Assembly: GCA_024138025.1 (NCBI GenBank)
Contig: JAMXBD010000578.1
Location: forward strand, 62,001-126,000
Source: Combretum micranthum
Taxonomy: Eukaryota; Streptophyta; Magnoliopsida; Myrtales; Combretaceae
Direction of reading: 5' to 3'
Length of the DNA: 64,000 nt
Shown here: positions 61,808-64,000 of the stretch, one piece after another
How positions within the stretch are numbered: position 1 is the first letter of the stretch
How the letters are laid out: each line of letters begins with the position of its first letter
The notes under the pieces: generated by a model
What the model saw: only the letters and a program-made list of their open reading frames with translations
What the model was told of the DNA's origin: nothing
Databases searched by the model: none
Made by a program: the position numbers and the translations under genes

Positions 61808-62391
61808 TAGGGTTGTAAACGAGCTGAACAAGCTCAACCAAGCTTTTAAAGGCTTAGGCTCAGCTTGTTTAAAATTTAACAAGCTTGAACTCATACTAAG
61901 CTTTTTATCGATCTTGAAATTTAGGCTTGAGCTTGACTCGTTTAGCTAAACAAGCTTTGTTTTGAGCTTGGTTTGTTTCTAAAAAGAGCTCACGCCAAGT
62001 CAAGCTTTTATTAAATTTGACATTTAAGCTTGAATTTGACTTGTTTATATAGCTCGTTTCCATTTCTATATATAAATATTGTATGAAATTAATTTTTGTT
62101 ATTTTCATTATATCGTTACATATAATATATCAGCATAAAAAAATTTACAAATATATAAATAAGCTTACTAACTAGCCTAATAATAAGCCTTCACAAGCTT
62201 CTTTATGAGCCTAAACAAGCTTGTTCACGTGCTAATTCGTGAGCCTAAGTCAAAGCTCGAACTTGGCTTGCTTAGATAAACGAGCTATATTTTAGATTCA
62301 GGCTCGGCTTATTACTAATCGAGCTAGATAAATGAGCCAAGCCAAGTGGACTCGAGTAACTCATGAAAATTTTGGTTGATTTATAGCCCCA
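61808..62391. mobile_element. hAT-like non-autonomous element, TAGGGTTGTAAACGAGC type
   Basis: TAGGGTTGTAAACGAGCTG at 61808 and, inverted, TGGGGCTATAAATCAACC ending at 62391 form imperfect terminal repeats. The flanks ACAATATC (61800-61807) and GCGATATC (62392-62399) match at 6 of 8. The interior carries GAGCTTG / CAAGCTTG / GGCTCGGCTT motifs. 584 bp with no transposase. Non-autonomous copies of this kind rely on a related hAT enzyme; this is family knowledge. Confidence 0.7.
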
Positions 62392-62399
62392 GCGATATC

Positions 62400-63358
62400 T
62401 ATGTGAGATGAAATCTGAATATGACTCATGAATATAAGTTCTTTCTACATCATACAATCTTCGTACTTGATAATATATGCTCTGAAGAGATAACAAGAAT
62501 GGGAATTGTATTGGACATTAGGACCCCAGTTTTGCCAATAATGCCATTGTTGAACCTTGTTTCTAATGTAGTTGAACCAATGCCACAAATGATTCCATCC
62601 ACGGATCAGCCTTCTTTATTGTTTGTTTCCTTATTGGGATGCATAAAGGGTCATGACCTCTATGCAATTGCAAAAAAGTTGAAGTGTAGAATTGCTTGAG
62701 GTGAGGCTAAAGGACTCAAACAAGTCCCGATCACCTCTTTTTTAGCTGTTTGCTTATCAATTTTGTTGTCTATATACTCCTTAATAATTTTTTGTGGAAG
62801 TAGCAACACACAAGGGACAATACCAAATTTGCTGATGAAATTTAAAGATATTATGTAACATTATCTGTATGCAGACAATTTTGCTTTTTATTGATGGAAT
62901 TATCTGATTTGAGAGGATAAGAGGATCCTCTAATTCATCATTTGAAGGTTAAAGCACTATATAATTTAATGCAATAAAAAAGTTGAACAGTCAAAATATG
63001 AATTAGATGGTTTTAAAGGTTGAGTCCATCTAATAGGATTTGTATAGAAAATAAAACATATTAAAAGAAGCCATGATTAACTTTTTCTATTCTTGTACTA
63101 GTCCACCAACTAGCAAAATATGAAAGGTCGAAATTATCTTAGGACCACAACTACTTTAACGTATCATAAAGTCGCGAGAAATTTTGTCGACTATTTGAGG
63201 AGATGAGTAAGAATTATTATTATTATTATTTTCCCTTTTGAAAAGCTATATATAATGTTAAGAAGATGCCCATAAAACACACATGTGATGTCGACCCAGT
63301 GGAGCAAATTCTCCTATTATTCTTTCTTGCATGACTATTATGTTCTATTTTAAGCAAT
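62400..63358. other. Intergenic DNA with one unrecognised open frame
   Basis: A + frame at 62421-62699 (92 codons) has a balanced composition, unlike most chance frames here, and runs into LLNLVSNVVEPMPQMIPS, but I recognise no domain. It could be a fragment of an old gene or element. The rest is AT-rich with a short (ATT)n at about 63214. Confidence 0.35.
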
Positions 63359-63366
63359 GCTATATA

Positions 63367-63766
63367 TGAGATTGTAAAGGAGTTAAATCGAGATGATATA
63401 TTATCAAATTTGAATTCGAACTTAACTTAAAATTTTAAACTTGAGTCTATCTCAAACTAATCCTATTTAGTATTTTGTGCTCGATATCAACTCATAGTTG
63501 TATAAGCTTAATTTATTTCAAGAAAATATTTTATTCTAATTATAATAATACTACCTAGACTAAGTTCAAATCCACTTGATGTTTATATTGATTCAAATTA
63601 ACTAGACTTACGAGCTAGTTGAGTCAAACAATATAAAGCTTGAGCTTGACTTAATTAACCACTTGTCAACTTACCTTTTCTTAAATCAAACCTAACTAAA
63701 TATTAAATCGAACTCATGTAGTTCACAAATAATTTCAAATTAATAATTTCACACCTTGAATTCAGT
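63367..63766. mobile_element. hAT-like MITE of the CTCGAGCTTGA-rich family, copy 4
   Basis: It starts TGAGATTGTAAAGGAGTTAAATCGAG and ends CCTTGAATTCAGT. The flanks GCTATATA (63359-63366) and GGTATATA (63767-63774) match at 7 of 8. The interior resembles the other copies (TTTAAACTTGAGTC, GCTTGAGCTTGACTT). 400 bp, non-coding. The duplicate is AT-repeat-like, so it is weaker evidence than in copy 3. Confidence 0.6.
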
Positions 63767-64000
63767 GGTATATATTCCAAGTTAATAGTTGCGATTAGTG
63801 CCTTTGGGTCAAAACTAATTGAAAATTCAAATTCAAAACCAATATTTATGAGATTGATGTGCTCACATCTATAAACCAAACTCTAATCACTTTAAACTTA
63901 CACTGAGTTTACTGTCTGAACCAGTCATTAGTAATCGAAACAACTACATATGTCTACGATTATGATCCATTGATGGTTTCATTTTAGATTCTTTTACTCA

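Overview
This is nuclear DNA from a flowering plant, most likely a eudicot. It is strongly AT-rich, carries one gene with about ten exons and plant-type GT-AG introns, one intron-poor gene, and many decayed plant-type transposable elements. I see no prokaryotic features, tRNA, rRNA or CRISPR array. The species cannot be named from the sequence.

Layout. 1-773: 3' end of a Ty1/copia retrotransposon (end of pol, then the LTR). 774-6450: AT-rich repeat-derived DNA with two stretches that look like worn LTRs. 6450-15540: a nested insertion. A degenerate Athila-like Ty3/gypsy pol is interrupted by a small MITE, which is itself interrupted by a ~6 kb hAT transposon (8455-14472) with an 8-bp target duplication and a broken transposase. 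16380-27640: a gene for a GBF-interacting protein 1 (GIP1)-like protein, read on + in about ten exons. 27640-47500: gene-poor DNA with several MITEs, tandem duplications, microsatellites and a decayed chromovirus integrase fragment (37345-38545). 47561-49055: a BIG GRAIN 1 (BG1)-like gene on +. 49056-64000: no recognisable gene; several MITEs and simple repeats.

Only two host genes are supported. GIP1-like proteins carry an N-terminal DUF1296/UBA-like domain and are tied to G-box-factor transcription control. BG1-like proteins are tied to auxin response and organ size. Nothing links the two functionally here. Both reading frames are interrupted by small indels: two clear single-base losses plus one junction mismatch in the GIP1-like gene, and one frame switch near the N-terminus of the BG1-like gene. 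Either the consensus has residual indel errors or both copies are decaying.

The main value of the hunt is in the transposon archaeology. It found several MITE families with candidate target-site duplications, a three-level nest, a ~79-bp-arm foldback hairpin, and a hairpin element ~200 bp upstream of the BG1-like promoter. I found no convincing wholly new biological system.
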